A program made the translations under genes and the position numbers. This document shows positions 10,985 to 19,587 of a DNA stretch of 64,000 nucleotides, piece after piece (within the stretch, counting starts at the first letter, position 1; each line of letters starts with the position of its first letter). The notes under the pieces are model-generated. The model ran no database searches and was not told where the DNA came from. It worked only from the letters and a program-made list of their open reading frames with translations. Source of the stretch: Massilia mucilaginosa (GTDB lineage: Bacteria > Pseudomonadota > Gammaproteobacteria > Burkholderiales > Burkholderiaceae_D); the NCBI RefSeq assembly GCF_011682145.1, contig NZ_WHJH01000018.1:49438-113437 (forward strand). The letters run 5' to 3'.

Positions 10985-12240
10985 GGCGCCGCTCCCGCTG
11001 CGGGCAGGCGGATGGCGAGCGCGAAGCCGTGCCGGGAACCGTTGGCGGCGTGCAGGCTGCCGCCCAGCTGGGCCAGCCGTTCGCGCATGCCGCGCAAGCC
11101 ATTGCCTTCGGCCGCGCCGCCGCTGCCGCGGCCGTCGTCGGCAATGTCGAGCAGCAGGTCGCCCTTGGCGTCGCGCCGCAAGGCGACCGTCATGCCGGCC
11201 GCGTGCGCGTGGCGAATGGCGTTGCTGATCGCTTCCCGCACCGCGCAGAACAGCGCATGGGCGAGCGCCGCCGAATCGATGCCGAGCCGCTCGCCGATGC
11301 AGAGCGCGATGTGCGGCGCCGGAATGCCGGCGCACAGGGTTTCCAGCGCCAGGCGCATGTCGATATCGCATCCGCCGCGTTCGCTGCTGACCAGCAAGCG
11401 CACGTCGGCCAGCAGGGTGGCGGCGAGGCTGCTGGCCGTGGCCAGCGAGGGCGGGGCGGCCGCGCCCGCCTGGCGCTTGGCCAGGTCCAGGTGCAGCTTG
11501 AGCGCGGTCAGGTGGTGGCCGGCCATGTCGTGCAGGTCGCGCGCCAGGCGCAGGCGCTCGCTGGCGCGCACCGCTTCGCCCAGCAGCGCCTGGGTCGCCT
11601 GCAGTTCGGCATGCGCCGCGGCCAGCGCCACGCGCGCGCGCCGTTCGCGCAGGGCCACCAGCACCAGCGCCGTGACGATGCACATGATCACCGCTTCGGC
11701 GGCCGCGAGCGTGCAGGCCATGACAACACGTGCATCGGGCATGCGCTGCGCCACAATCGTCAGCAAGGCCACGGCCGATGCCAGGAAGATCGCGGCCGCC
11801 AGCGACCGCATGGCCTCGCGTAGCGGGAGTGTGCCGAGCTGGGCGGTGAAGACATAAATCAGCCCCATGTCGCCGATCACGGCCAGGCACAATTGCAGCG
11901 CCAGCGCCGCCGGCGCCGCCGGCGAGCGCAGTACGGCGGGCCAGGCCGGTCCGCTGGCGCGCAGCCAGGCCAGCGCGGCAAAGCCGATGGCGCAGCCGGT
12001 CTGCAGAAGGCGCAGCAGCAGGGCGCTCAGTTCGATGCGGTCGGTGCCGGCCACGAGGGCCGATGGCGCGCTGGTGAAGCGGGCCGCCACGCTGCGGGCC
12101 AGGTAGCCGCCCACGCTACGGAAGTTGTCGGCATCGGGCGTGTAGATCCATAGCAGCGCGCAACCCGGTCCCGCCACCAGCAGGCAGGCCAGCGGCCATA
12201 CGGCACGCGGGAAAAGTCGATCGAATCGGTATGTCATCAT
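10981..12240 (-). CDS. Membrane sensor histidine kinase, NarL/DesK type (HisKA_3)
   Basis: The 419-residue kinase has five or six hydrophobic segments in the first 200 residues, then a HisKA_3 dimerisation region with phospho-acceptor His237 (RLARDLHDMAGHHLTALKLHL). A GHKL ATPase domain follows, with N-box EAISNAIRHAHA and G-boxes DDGRGSGG and GNGLRGMRERL. There is no PAS, GAF or large periplasmic domain, so sensing is probably within the membrane, as proposed for DesK-like kinases. It is the first gene of a kinase-regulator-porin operon and overlaps its regulator by 4 nt. It diverges from the secreted-protein gene at 12406, with 165 bp between them. Confidence 0.87.
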   Translation of the reverse strand: MMTYRFDRLFPRAVWPLACLLVAGPGCALLWIYTPDADNFRSVGGYLARSVAARFTSAPSALVAGTDRIELSALLLRLLQTGCAIGFAALAWLRASGPAWPAVLRSPAAPAALALQLCLAVIGDMGLIYVFTAQLGTLPLREAMRSLAAAIFLASAVALLTIVAQRMPDARVVMACTLAAAEAVIMCIVTALVLVALRERRARVALAAAHAELQATQALLGEAVRASERLRLARDLHDMAGHHLTALKLHLDLAKRQAGAAAPPSLATASSLAATLLADVRLLVSSERGGCDIDMRLALETLCAGIPAPHIALCIGERLGIDSAALAHALFCAVREAISNAIRHAHAAGMTVALRRDAKGDLLLDIADDGRGSGGAAEGNGLRGMRERLAQLGGSLHAANGSRHGFALAIRLPAAGAAP

Positions 12241-12405
12241 GGCGCCTGTATGCGCCGGAAGCGCTTGCTGTCAATCCTGCAATTTTACGTGACGGCAGGT
12301 GGCGCCGGTCAGTGCCGGAAGTCATGCGCGGTCTCTACCTTCCGGCACATGGCGCGAGCGCGGCCCTGCACTAGAATGACGCTCCCACTCTCTGTATTGC
12401 CGCCG

Positions 12406-13152
12406 ATGAAAACGCTGACGAAATTGCTCTTGCTTGCCGCCTGCCTGCCTGGCGCCGTGCCGCGCCTTGCGCGCGCCGCCGATACCGACCCCGTTGCCAC
12501 GGTGGAGATCAACGCGCAGCGCGATCCGGAATGGATCGGCTACCGGCGCGCCTACAAGGCCGCTGCCTTCTTCGCCCCCTTCGTGCGCACCCGGCCCTTG
12601 ATCCAAGCGCATCTGCAAGTGCGTCCGCTGCGCCCCGATTTGCCGCTCGACGGCCTGCGCCTGTCGGTGGCCGGCGCGCGCACCCGCTTCGAGGTGGCGG
12701 TCGACGCCATGGGGCGGGCTGTGCTGCCGATGGAAAAACAGGCCTACGAAGATGACGCGGTGATCACCCTGAACCGGCAAAAGGGGAGCTACTACTTTAG
12801 CGGGCGCTACAGCATCCGCGAGCGCGATGACGGCCTCGACGACGCCAGCCTGCTGCGTGAGGCTTGCGAGCAATTGCTGGCGGCGCAGCGCGCCTCCGGT
12901 TACCGCATGCGCTTGCTGGGCAAGCAGTGCGCCGGGGTGACGATCGTGTATCCGGCAGGGTCAACGCCCGAGGTCGCGCTGGAAGCCGGCGCGGATGCGC
13001 CGCGCGCGCTCGCGGCGCAGGCCGCGCACCCGTTCGAGGATGGCTCGATGGGCATGTACCAGGTGGTCACGGTGCGCTTTGCCGACCTGCCGGCCGGCGC
13101 CAGGGTGAACGCCGTCACGCGGCCGCTGGCGATTGGCACGGTGTACGAGTGA
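12406..13152 (+). CDS. Secreted protein of unknown function
   Basis: I do not recognise a family. The 248-residue protein has a clear signal peptide (MKTLTKLLLLAACLPGAVPRL, cleavage after ARAA near 26) and then a soluble mixed alpha/beta sequence with only one or two Cys. It contains repeated sheet-like stretches (LIQAHLQVRPLRPDLPLDGLRL, GSYYFSGRYSIRERDD). I used ATG 12406 because the signal peptide begins there; the open frame extends upstream to 12250 without a likely start. It diverges from the kinase operon, so it may respond to that regulator, but this is a guess from position. Confidence 0.6.
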   Translation: MKTLTKLLLLAACLPGAVPRLARAADTDPVATVEINAQRDPEWIGYRRAYKAAAFFAPFVRTRPLIQAHLQVRPLRPDLPLDGLRLSVAGARTRFEVAVDAMGRAVLPMEKQAYEDDAVITLNRQKGSYYFSGRYSIRERDDGLDDASLLREACEQLLAAQRASGYRMRLLGKQCAGVTIVYPAGSTPEVALEAGADAPRALAAQAAHPFEDGSMGMYQVVTVRFADLPAGARVNAVTRPLAIGTVYE

Positions 13153-13193
13153 TGGCCGACCGGTGCGCTGCTGCCGTGCCGGCCAGCAGGGCA

Positions 13194-14267
13194 TCAGCCG
13201 ATGGTCTGCACCACGGCCCCGCTGGCATCCCTGATCAGGGTCTTCCGGACCGACCAGGCGAGCTGCGCCAGGCCCGCCACCTGGTAACTGCCTTCGCGCG
13301 GCGCCAGGGTCGAGGTGAAGGCGGCCAGCGTGACGGGGCGCATGAACACGGTCAGCGTCTGGTCTTCCAGCAGCGCGTCGTCGATGTCGGCAGGCTCGAA
13401 CACCAGTTGCCAGTCGCTGCCGGCCAGTGCCAGCGAGCCCCCGAACGGCAGCCGCAGGGGGAGCAGGGTCAGCAGATCGGCAACCTGGCGCGCACCCAGC
13501 GTGACCTGGAGCGATGCGCCGCCGCCGCCGCGTGCCAGCTCGGCCACCTGGAGCACATCGGTGAAGATGTGGCCGGTCGATGAACCGTCGCGCGCCATGC
13601 CGGCCGCCACTGCCGCGCCGACATCGGGCAGATCAAGAAGGCTGGCGCGCTCGAGGTCGGTGATCCACAGCGGCATGTGCGGCAGCAATGCGTCGAGCAA
13701 TTTCCTCGGCGCCCAGCGGGTGGCCGCGCGCTCTTCCTCGAGCGTCAGGCCGACCACCTGCACGAATGCGACGCGGCCGTTGACGGTTTCGATGGCCGGC
13801 AGTTGCGGGTCGCCGGCAAACGCCATCGAGCAGATGCTGGTGGGCGTATCGAGCGCGATCGGACCGTTGGCGGTCATCCAGTGACCGTCCTCGAATACAT
13901 TGCCAGTGCGGAAAATGTAGCGTGCCAGGTTTTGCAGGAAATCGAAAGCCCATGACGGCGCTTCGGTCTCGCCCGGCAGCGCGCGCAGGCGGAACGTCAG
14001 TTCCAGGCCATAGCCGCTGTGGTCCGGGTCCTCGGACTGTTTGCCGTACAGTTCGGACAGGCCGTAGGTGACGTAATGCCAGTGCGGCCATCCCTGCGTG
14101 CTGTGGTAGACGCTGATGCCGTCGAGCGGATCGCCGCCGCCCAGGAACGCCGGCCGCACCGGCGCCGCGTGGCGCGGCTGCTGGCCGGGATACAGCTGCG
14201 CCAGGCTGGTGCTGATGGCATCCCAGCCGCCGGTGTCGCTATCGCTGTCCGCTTGATCGCTCATCAT
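13194..14267 (-). CDS. Suppressor-of-fused (SUFU) domain protein
   Basis: The first half resembles the bacterial SUFU domain: GGGDPLDGISVYHSTQGWPHWHYVTYGLSELYGK (about 45-80), followed by GYGLELTFRL and PSWAFDFLQNLARYIFRTGNVFEDGHWM. This YxxxxGWPHWHYVTYGLSELY signature is diagnostic of the family. Bacterial SUFU proteins are often linked to toxin immunity or stress responses, but their function is generally unknown. The C-terminal half (about 190 on) is not recognised. The start at 14267 (MMSDQADSD) was chosen over a GC-rich extension to 14381. It is convergent with the secreted-protein gene, 41 bp apart, and stands alone otherwise; no toxin gene is adjacent. Confidence 0.75.
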   Translation of the reverse strand: MMSDQADSDSDTGGWDAISTSLAQLYPGQQPRHAAPVRPAFLGGGDPLDGISVYHSTQGWPHWHYVTYGLSELYGKQSEDPDHSGYGLELTFRLRALPGETEAPSWAFDFLQNLARYIFRTGNVFEDGHWMTANGPIALDTPTSICSMAFAGDPQLPAIETVNGRVAFVQVVGLTLEEERAATRWAPRKLLDALLPHMPLWITDLERASLLDLPDVGAAVAAGMARDGSSTGHIFTDVLQVAELARGGGGASLQVTLGARQVADLLTLLPLRLPFGGSLALAGSDWQLVFEPADIDDALLEDQTLTVFMRPVTLAAFTSTLAPREGSYQVAGLAQLAWSVRKTLIRDASGAVVQTIG

Positions 14268-14460
14268 GATTCCATTTTGTAAAGGTAGGCGATTATGCTG
14301 CGCCGGGGCGGGTGTGGCAATCGCGGCGCTTGTCATGCCGCGGACACGCAAAGACGTCACAATTGCAACGGGCCGGTGCATGTCTGTGGTGAAAAAAGCA
14401 GCAAGCCATTGAAATTGCAGGGCTTTTCAAATTGGTGGTGCGCAATACGCCACTTTAGCG

Positions 14461-14469
14461 TGCTATACT
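14461..14469 (+). promoter_or_regulatory. Extended -10 promoter element of typA
   Basis: TGCTATACT (TGn plus TATACT) lies 75 bp before the typA start. No good -35 is seen at the usual distance, as is common with extended -10 promoters. Confidence 0.45.
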
Positions 14470-14537
14470 AGTCGGTTCCTGATTTAAGCAGCACCGTACA
14501 CCTTCGTACACCACGTACATTTCCGTTCCTTACGACC

Positions 14538-16373
14538 ATGTCAAATTCAAAACGCGCAATTCGTAACATCGCTATCATCGCCCACGTTGACCACGGCAAA
14601 ACCACGCTCGTGGACAAGCTGCTGCGCCAATCCGGTACCTTCCGTGAAAACCAGGCAGTCGAAACCCGCGTAATGGATTCGAACGACCTCGAAAAAGAAC
14701 GTGGCATTACGATTCTGTCGAAGAACTGCGCGGTTGAGTACAACGGCACCCACATCAACATCGTCGACACCCCGGGCCACGCCGACTTCGGCGGCGAAGT
14801 CGAGCGCGTGCTGTCGATGGTCGACTCGGTCCTGCTGCTGGTCGATGCGCAAGAAGGCCCGATGCCGCAGACCCGCTTCGTGACGCGTAAAGCGCTGGCG
14901 CTGGGCCTCAAGCCTATCGTCGTCGTCAACAAGATCGACCGTCCGGGCGCACGCGCCGAATGGGCGATCAACCAGACCTTCGAACTGTTCGACAAACTGG
15001 GCGCCACCGACGAACAACTCGACTTCCCGGTCGTGTTCGCATCGGCCCTGAACGGCTACGCCAGCCTCGACTCGGAAGTGCGCGAAGGCGACATGACCCC
15101 GCTGTTCGAAGCCATCCTCAAGCACGTTCCTGTGCGTGACGACAATCCGGACGGCCCGCTGCAGATGCAAGTGACCTCGCTCGATTACTCGTCGTACGTC
15201 GGCAAGATCGGCATTGGCCGCATCTCGCGCGGCCGCATCAAGTCGGGCCAGGACGTCATCGTCCTGAACGGTCCTGATTCGACCCCGATCAAGGGCCGCA
15301 TCAACCAGGTCCTGAACTTCAAGGGCCTCGAGCGCGTGCTGGTCGACGAAGCGGTTGCAGGCGACATCGTCCTGATCAACGGTATCGACGAAATCGGCAT
15401 CGGTTCGACCATCTGCCAGCCGGACACCCCTGACGCGCTGGAAATGCTGACCGTCGACGAGCCGACCCTGACCATGAACTTCATGGTCAACAACTCGCCA
15501 CTGGCCGGCCGCGAAGGCAAGTTCGTCACCAGCCGCCAGCTGCGCGACCGTCTCGACCGCGAACTGAAAGCCAACGTGGCACTGCGCGTTGCGCCAACCG
15601 ACGACGACACGATTTTCGAAGTCTCGGGCCGTGGCGAATTGCACCTGACGATTCTGATCGAAAACATGCGCCGCGAAGGCTTCGAGCTGGCCGTATCGCG
15701 TCCGCGCGTGGTGTTCAAAATGGTTGACGGCGTACGCCACGAGCCGTTCGAGCAACTGTCGGTCGACGTTGAAGAAGTCAACCAGGGCGGCGTCATGGAA
15801 GAACTGGGCCGTCGTCGTGGCGACCTGCAGAACATGGAATCGGATGGCAAGGGCCGTGTTCGTCTGGAGTACAAGATTCCTGCGCGTGGCCTGATCGGCT
15901 TCCAGGGCGAATTCATGACCCTGACCCGCGGCACCGGCTTGATGAGCCACGTGTTCGACGAGTACGCACCGGTCGACAACTCGAAAGGCGAAATGGCCGG
16001 CCGCCGCAACGGCGTGCTGATCTCGCAAGACGACGGCGCCGCTGTTGCCTACGCAATCTGGAAACTGCAGGACCGCGGCCGCATGTTCGTGGTGCACAAC
16101 GATCCAGTGTACGAAGGCATGATCATCGGTATTCACTCGCGTGACAACGACCTGGTCGTCAACCCGATCAAAGGCAAGCAGCTGACCAACGTGCGTTCGT
16201 CGGGTACCGACGAAGCGGTGCGCCTGGTACCGCCGATCCAGATGTCGCTCGAATACGCGGTCGAATTCATCGCCGACGACGAACTGGTCGAAATCACGCC
16301 AAAATCGATCCGCCTGCGCAAGCGCTACCTGAAAGAGCACGAGCGTAAAAAAGCTGGCCGCGATTCCGCGTAA
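14538..16373 (+). CDS. typA: Ribosome-associated translational GTPase TypA/BipA
   Basis: BipA is an EF-G-like GTPase that acts in 50S biogenesis and stress or cold adaptation. The 611 residues, the family's normal size, contain the G1 motif AHVDHGKTT (15-23), switch sequence [15 protein letters not shown] near 77 and NKIDRPGAR near 131. EF-G-like domains follow, then the BipA-specific C-terminal domain ([54 protein letters not shown]). It appears monocistronic, with an extended -10 promoter upstream and a strong terminator downstream. Confidence 0.97.
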   Translation: MSNSKRAIRNIAIIAHVDHGKTTLVDKLLRQSGTFRENQAVETRVMDSNDLEKERGITILSKNCAVEYNGTHINIVDTPGHADFGGEVERVLSMVDSVLLLVDAQEGPMPQTRFVTRKALALGLKPIVVVNKIDRPGARAEWAINQTFELFDKLGATDEQLDFPVVFASALNGYASLDSEVREGDMTPLFEAILKHVPVRDDNPDGPLQMQVTSLDYSSYVGKIGIGRISRGRIKSGQDVIVLNGPDSTPIKGRINQVLNFKGLERVLVDEAVAGDIVLINGIDEIGIGSTICQPDTPDALEMLTVDEPTLTMNFMVNNSPLAGREGKFVTSRQLRDRLDRELKANVALRVAPTDDDTIFEVSGRGELHLTILIENMRREGFELAVSRPRVVFKMVDGVRHEPFEQLSVDVEEVNQGGVMEELGRRRGDLQNMESDGKGRVRLEYKIPARGLIGFQGEFMTLTRGTGLMSHVFDEYAPVDNSKGEMAGRRNGVLISQDDGAAVAYAIWKLQDRGRMFVVHNDPVYEGMIIGIHSRDNDLVVNPIKGKQLTNVRSSGTDEAVRLVPPIQMSLEYAVEFIADDELVEITPKSIRLRKRYLKEHERKKAGRDSA

Positions 16374-16413
16374 TTGACTGACGCCAACGGAGTGCCTCGC
16401 ATTCCGTAGCGAC

Positions 16414-16452
16414 GACGCCTTCCCCTGGACTTGTCCGGCGGAAGGCGTTTTG
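16414..16452 (+). terminator. Rho-independent terminator after typA
   Basis: ACGCCTTCC (16414-16422) pairs with GGAAGGCGT (16440-16448), followed by TTTTGT. Confidence 0.8.
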
Positions 16453-16476
16453 TATTCCACGAAATGTTTCTTGATT

Positions 16477-16542
16477 GGGGTCAGCGCTCTGATTCGACAC
16501 TTTCTAATCGGGGTCAGAGCTCTGACTCGCAACTTTCTGCTG
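16477..16542. repeat. Tandem half-palindromes of the GGGGTCAGAGCTCTGA family
   Basis: Two directly repeated units of 33 bp start at 16477 and 16510. Each begins GGGGTCAG(C/A)GCTCTGA, continues to a CGACAC/CGCAAC segment and ends with CTTTCT. These are single arms of the palindromes seen downstream of lgt. They lie between the typA terminator and the lgt ribosome-binding site, within the probable lgt promoter region. Confidence 0.7.
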
Positions 16543-16556
16543 ACGAAGGAAAATTC

Positions 16557-17486
16557 ATGTCGTACCCGTATCTCAGCGATGTCATCAAGGACCTGACCGG
16601 CATCGACCTGCCGCTGCCGATCGCCACTTTCGGTTTGCTGGTCGCGTTCGCCATCCTGGCTGGCGCCGCCTGTCTCAAGCGCGAGCTGGCGCGCCTGCAT
16701 GCGCAAGGGCGCGTCGGGCCGGCGTACAAGCGCGTCAAGGGTGACGATGGCAGCGTGGCCGAGGTGGCCGTGCCGCCGCAGGAGATCGTCAGCGACCTGG
16801 CGTTCATCGTGGTGCTGGTCGGGATTGTCGGCGCGCGCCTGTTCCATATCCTGGAGCATACCGACCAGTTTCTGCTTGACCCGTGGAGCATGATTTTCAG
16901 CCGCTCGGGCTTGAGCGTGTTCGGCGGGCTGATCCTCGGGACGGTGGCCGGGGTGGTGTGTCTGCGGCGCTGGAGGCTGCCGATCCGCCCGCTGCTCGAC
17001 GCGGTCGCGCCAGCCATGATGCTCGGCTACGCGCTCGGCCGCGTCGGCTGCCAGGTGTCGGGCGACGGCGACTGGGGCACGGTCGCCAACATGGCCTTGA
17101 AACCCGCGTGGCTGCCGACCTGGTTCTGGGCGCAAACCTACGACAACAATATCTTCGGCGAAGTGATCGCGGCGCCGGGCGTGTATCCGACCTCGGTGTA
17201 CGAGACGGTGATGGCGCTGGCCTGCTTCGCGCTGCTGTGGGCGCTGCGCAAGCATCACTTCCGGACTGGCTGGCTGTTCTCAGTGTACCTGGTGCTGGCC
17301 GGTATCGAGCGTTTTGCAATCGAACAAATCCGGGTCAACCCCGTGATGAATATTGGCGGCGTGCATGCCAGCCAGGCGGAGATCATTGCCGTGGCGCTTG
17401 CCCTGGCCGGACTGATCGGCATGGCCGTGCTGAGCCGTCGCGCGGTATCGGCGCCAGGCGCGACGCAGGCGCTACCGATACCATAG
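16557..17486 (+). CDS. lgt: Lgt-family prolipoprotein diacylglyceryl transferase (possibly a paralogue)
   Basis: Lgt transfers a diacylglyceryl group from phosphatidylglycerol to the lipobox Cys of prolipoproteins. The 309-residue polytopic protein has about seven hydrophobic segments and the family signature at about 160 (LGYALGRVGCQVSGDGDWG). In E. coli the equivalent is a GRIGNFVNGELWG-like sequence, so this is the variant signature. The segment usually ending ...FHGGL reads SGLSVFGGLILG, so the His important in E. coli is replaced by Phe. It may therefore be a second, specialised Lgt-type enzyme rather than the housekeeping one. The ATG at 16557 has AAGGAAA upstream. Palindromic repeats lie on both sides. 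Confidence 0.7.
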   Translation: MSYPYLSDVIKDLTGIDLPLPIATFGLLVAFAILAGAACLKRELARLHAQGRVGPAYKRVKGDDGSVAEVAVPPQEIVSDLAFIVVLVGIVGARLFHILEHTDQFLLDPWSMIFSRSGLSVFGGLILGTVAGVVCLRRWRLPIRPLLDAVAPAMMLGYALGRVGCQVSGDGDWGTVANMALKPAWLPTWFWAQTYDNNIFGEVIAAPGVYPTSVYETVMALACFALLWALRKHHFRTGWLFSVYLVLAGIERFAIEQIRVNPVMNIGGVHASQAEIIAVALALAGLIGMAVLSRRAVSAPGATQALPIP

Positions 17487-17527
17487 CCGACTCCGGCCTT
17501 GCCGGCCTCGTCCCGCAAAAACCACAC

Positions 17528-17577
17528 CGGGCTCTGGCCTCTGATTCGACACGTTTCGAATCAGAGGTCGGAGCCCG
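17528..17577. repeat. Palindromic repeat after lgt
   Basis: An imperfect inverted repeat with outer arms CGGGCTC (17528-17534) and GAGCCCG (17571-17577), and inner arms CCTCTGATTCGA and TTCGAATCAGAGG. It has the CTCTGATTCG core of the family at 18274 and 18427. It can also form a terminator-like hairpin after lgt, but without a T tract. Confidence 0.7.
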
Positions 17578-17651
17578 ATGTGATGCCGGCAACATAGACA
17601 ACGCCACCGGGGCCTGGGCTGCGGTGGCGTTGTGGCATACGATCCGGGATT

Positions 17652-17960
17652 CTATTCGACTTTCACATCGCCCCGGTACCAATCGTTTCCTACCTGCCTC
17701 AAATCCGGTGCCTGCACCGAGCCGAGGGCGCCCGAGCCGCTGCGGCTGTCGTCGATATAGCTCACTTTGCTGATATCGACCGTATGGTCGCGATCATAGG
17801 TGGTGCTGTGAAGCACCATGGTGCCGTTCGCCCAATCGATGCTTTTGAGCGTACCCTGCTCGATCGTTGCATTGATGGATCCGCCAAAGTGGCCGTGGGC
17901 CATGAGGTAAGTGCCGATCGCGGTGTTTTGCAGTTGCTGCTTAATGCTGTCCGTGCTCAT
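17652..17960 (-). CDS. Small hypothetical protein
   Basis: I do not recognise this protein of about 102 residues. It has no signal peptide or membrane segment and opens with a helix-like stretch (MSTDSIKQQLQNTAIGTYL), followed by a strand-rich region (GTLKSIDWANGTMVLHSTTYDRDHTVDISKVSYIDD). I prefer the ATG at 17960 because GGAGAG lies about 9 nt upstream; ATG 17966 is too close to it. Codon use resembles neighbouring genes and no antisense frame looks better. It is flanked on both sides by the palindromic repeats. Confidence 0.5.
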   Translation of the reverse strand: MSTDSIKQQLQNTAIGTYLMAHGHFGGSINATIEQGTLKSIDWANGTMVLHSTTYDRDHTVDISKVSYIDDSRSGSGALGSVQAPDLRQVGNDWYRGDVKVE

Positions 17961-18273
17961 GTTCATGCTCTCCAGTTGGTTAACGTACCGGGCATATTCC
18001 TGCGCAGCGAAGCGCAGACGCTTTCCTTACACGGGTTTCTTCTCGTCGATATAGCGCCCGTCCGTTTCGGGATGCGCGCGTAGCTACGCGGCCAGCCTCA
18101 TTGGACATGGGCGGCTCTGCGAATCTGGTCGACACTTTGATTTGCATTACGGGCAAGATTACTCGGAGGCTAACAGTCGAATCACTATCTTTTCTGATAG
18201 TTATCTTTTGTTGATTCGATGCTCAACAAACGAAGGGAAGTGGCAAGTGCGGCGGCAGGCCGCCAGGGCGTAA

Positions 18274-18329
18274 AACCGGGGTCAGAGCTCTAATCAGAAA
18301 TGTTTCGAGTCAGAGCTCTGGCCCCGGTT
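18274..18329. repeat. Palindromic repeat of the GGGGTCAGAGCTCTGA family
   Basis: Outer arms AACCGGGGTCAGAGCTCT (18274-18291) and AGAGCTCTGGCCCCGGTT (18312-18329) form a nearly perfect inverted repeat, with a less well-paired centre. It is the first of three consecutive palindromes in the 594-bp gene-free stretch 17961-18554. The rest of that stretch shows only a small CTATC/GATAG hairpin near 18187-18202. Confidence 0.8.
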
Positions 18330-18426
18330 GTAGGTGCAATCGGGGCTGGCTCGGACAAATCAAGCCTGTTGCGAGGCAGAACCGAGCCACCGGTGCAGGG
18401 TTCTACGGCCACATCGCGTCTGAAAG

Positions 18427-18482
18427 CACCGGGGTCAGAGCTCTGATTCGAAATGTTTCGAATCAGAGCTCTGACCCCGGTG
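18427..18482. repeat. Perfect 27-bp inverted repeat with a 2-nt centre
   Basis: The left arm 18427-18453 and right arm 18456-18482 are exact reverse complements over 27 bp, separated by only TG. The arm contains GGGGTCAGAGCTCTGATT followed by CGAAA. This is the best-preserved copy of the family and should form a cruciform or a very stable RNA hairpin. Confidence 0.9.
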
Positions 18483-18498
18483 GTAGGGAGAATCGCGC

Positions 18499-18548
18499 CG
18501 CGGTCGGAGTAATCAGCGTTGTTGCTAATTAGAGCTCTGACCCCGGTG
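18499..18548. repeat. Degenerate palindromic repeat copy
   Basis: The right arm AGAGCTCTGACCCCGGTG (18531-18548) is intact, while the left arm (CGCGGTCGGAGTAATCAGC, about 18497-18515) has decayed. It ends 7 bp from the stop codon of the last gene of the flgB operon, so it may be that operon's transcript end. Confidence 0.65.
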
Positions 18549-18554
18549 TCGGGC

Positions 18555-19583
18555 TTAGTGCAGGCCGAGCAGGGCGAGGACGCGCTCGCGGCTGATGCCG
18601 ACCAGCGCCGAGGTGATCGCCAGCAGCGATTCGTAGTTCGGGGTGCTGGCGGTGTCGGCGAAATCCTGCGCCATCACTTCGATATCGGCCGCCGGCGGCT
18701 GGTTGGCCGAGGCCCGGCTGGCCGCCGCACTGAGCGCCTGGCTGGCCGCATCCTGCGAGCGCTGCACTTGCGAGAGCGCCTGTACCACTTCATGCAAACT
18801 CTGGCGCAAGGCGTCGCTGTCGTCGGCGCGCCATTGCTGCGGGACGACAACGTCGGTGTCGGCTTCCACCGCGACCCGTCCCACACCCTGGATCGAGAGC
18901 GAGTCGCGTACCATCGGCCAGGCGTTTTCGGGCGTGCTGAACACCAGCGCGCCGCTGCCGTCGGCACTGACGCGCATGTTGGCCGGCGCCAGCGCGCGGT
19001 CGAAGCGCACCACGATTTCGTCGCGCGTGAGGGTCGGGTCGACCGCCACGGTCAGCGGCTGGGTGTTGCCGCCCACCGAGAACGAGAGGGTCTGGCCAGC
19101 CCCGGCGGTGAGCATGTCGAGCGTCAGCCCCTTGATGCGGAAGCGCTGGCTGGCCGGGGCCGGGCTGGAAAAGTTCAGGCGCGCGTCGACGCTGCCGCCG
19201 CTGGCCTGGCGCCGCTTGTCCATGGTGGCGCCGAGCTGGCGCAGATGGGCTTCGATGGCGCCGCTGTCGCCGCGCCGCGAACTGAGCTTGGCGCTGATTT
19301 CGCCCTTGAGCGCTTGCAGCTGGCCGGCCACCTGTTCGAGGAAGTCGAGCGCTTGCTGGGCGCTGGCGACATCGCCCTGCAATTGATGGTCGACCCGCGC
19401 CAGCCCGCGCCGCAAGGGCGGGGCCGCAACCGGCACCGGCTGGGCCGGGGCGAGCTGGGGAGGACGCGCCTGGGCGGCGCCCGGAGCGGGCTCGCTGCGC
19501 ACGCCGGCGCCGTTGGTGGCGTTGGCGCCGGCCGGGCCGCTGGTGGCGCTGCTGGCGCCGTTGGTGGGGCGGATGGCTTCCAT
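18555..19583 (-). CDS. Hook-associated/LafW-position protein downstream of flgL
   Basis: I do not recognise a named family with certainty. The 342-residue protein has a Pro/Ala-rich N-terminus (1-60), a helical segment with heptad character (about 65-125), a beta-rich middle with flagellin-IN-like texture (FRIKGLTLDMLTAGAGQTLSF...), and a helical C-terminus (ALRQSLHEVVQALSQVQRSQDAASQAL) ending ALLGLH. A helix-beta-helix plan is typical of axial flagellar proteins. It starts 4 nt after flgL, so it is the last gene of the flg operon. That is the position occupied by lafW, a putative hook-associated gene, in lateral flagellar loci. Function as an axial component is inferred from position and layout. 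Confidence 0.6.
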   Translation of the reverse strand: MEAIRPTNGASSATSGPAGANATNGAGVRSEPAPGAAQARPPQLAPAQPVPVAAPPLRRGLARVDHQLQGDVASAQQALDFLEQVAGQLQALKGEISAKLSSRRGDSGAIEAHLRQLGATMDKRRQASGGSVDARLNFSSPAPASQRFRIKGLTLDMLTAGAGQTLSFSVGGNTQPLTVAVDPTLTRDEIVVRFDRALAPANMRVSADGSGALVFSTPENAWPMVRDSLSIQGVGRVAVEADTDVVVPQQWRADDSDALRQSLHEVVQALSQVQRSQDAASQALSAAASRASANQPPAADIEVMAQDFADTASTPNYESLLAITSALVGISRERVLALLGLH

Positions 19584-19587
19584 GGCG

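Noticed and set aside
10985..11890. An N-terminal extension of the response regulator to 515 residues
   Set aside because: The extension runs through the kinase gene in another frame; the regulator has a proper start at 10984 coupled by ATGA.
14547..17258. A 903-residue minus-strand open frame over typA and lgt
   Set aside because: It spans two real genes and their intergenic repeats and has mirror-frame composition with no motifs.
18274..18548. A CRISPR-like array
   Set aside because: The units are inverted repeats, not direct repeats with unique spacers of constant length, and no cas genes are near.
16477..18548. An insertion sequence or prophage at the edge of the flagellar island
   Set aside because: No transposase, integrase or phage gene is present; only short palindromes are seen.
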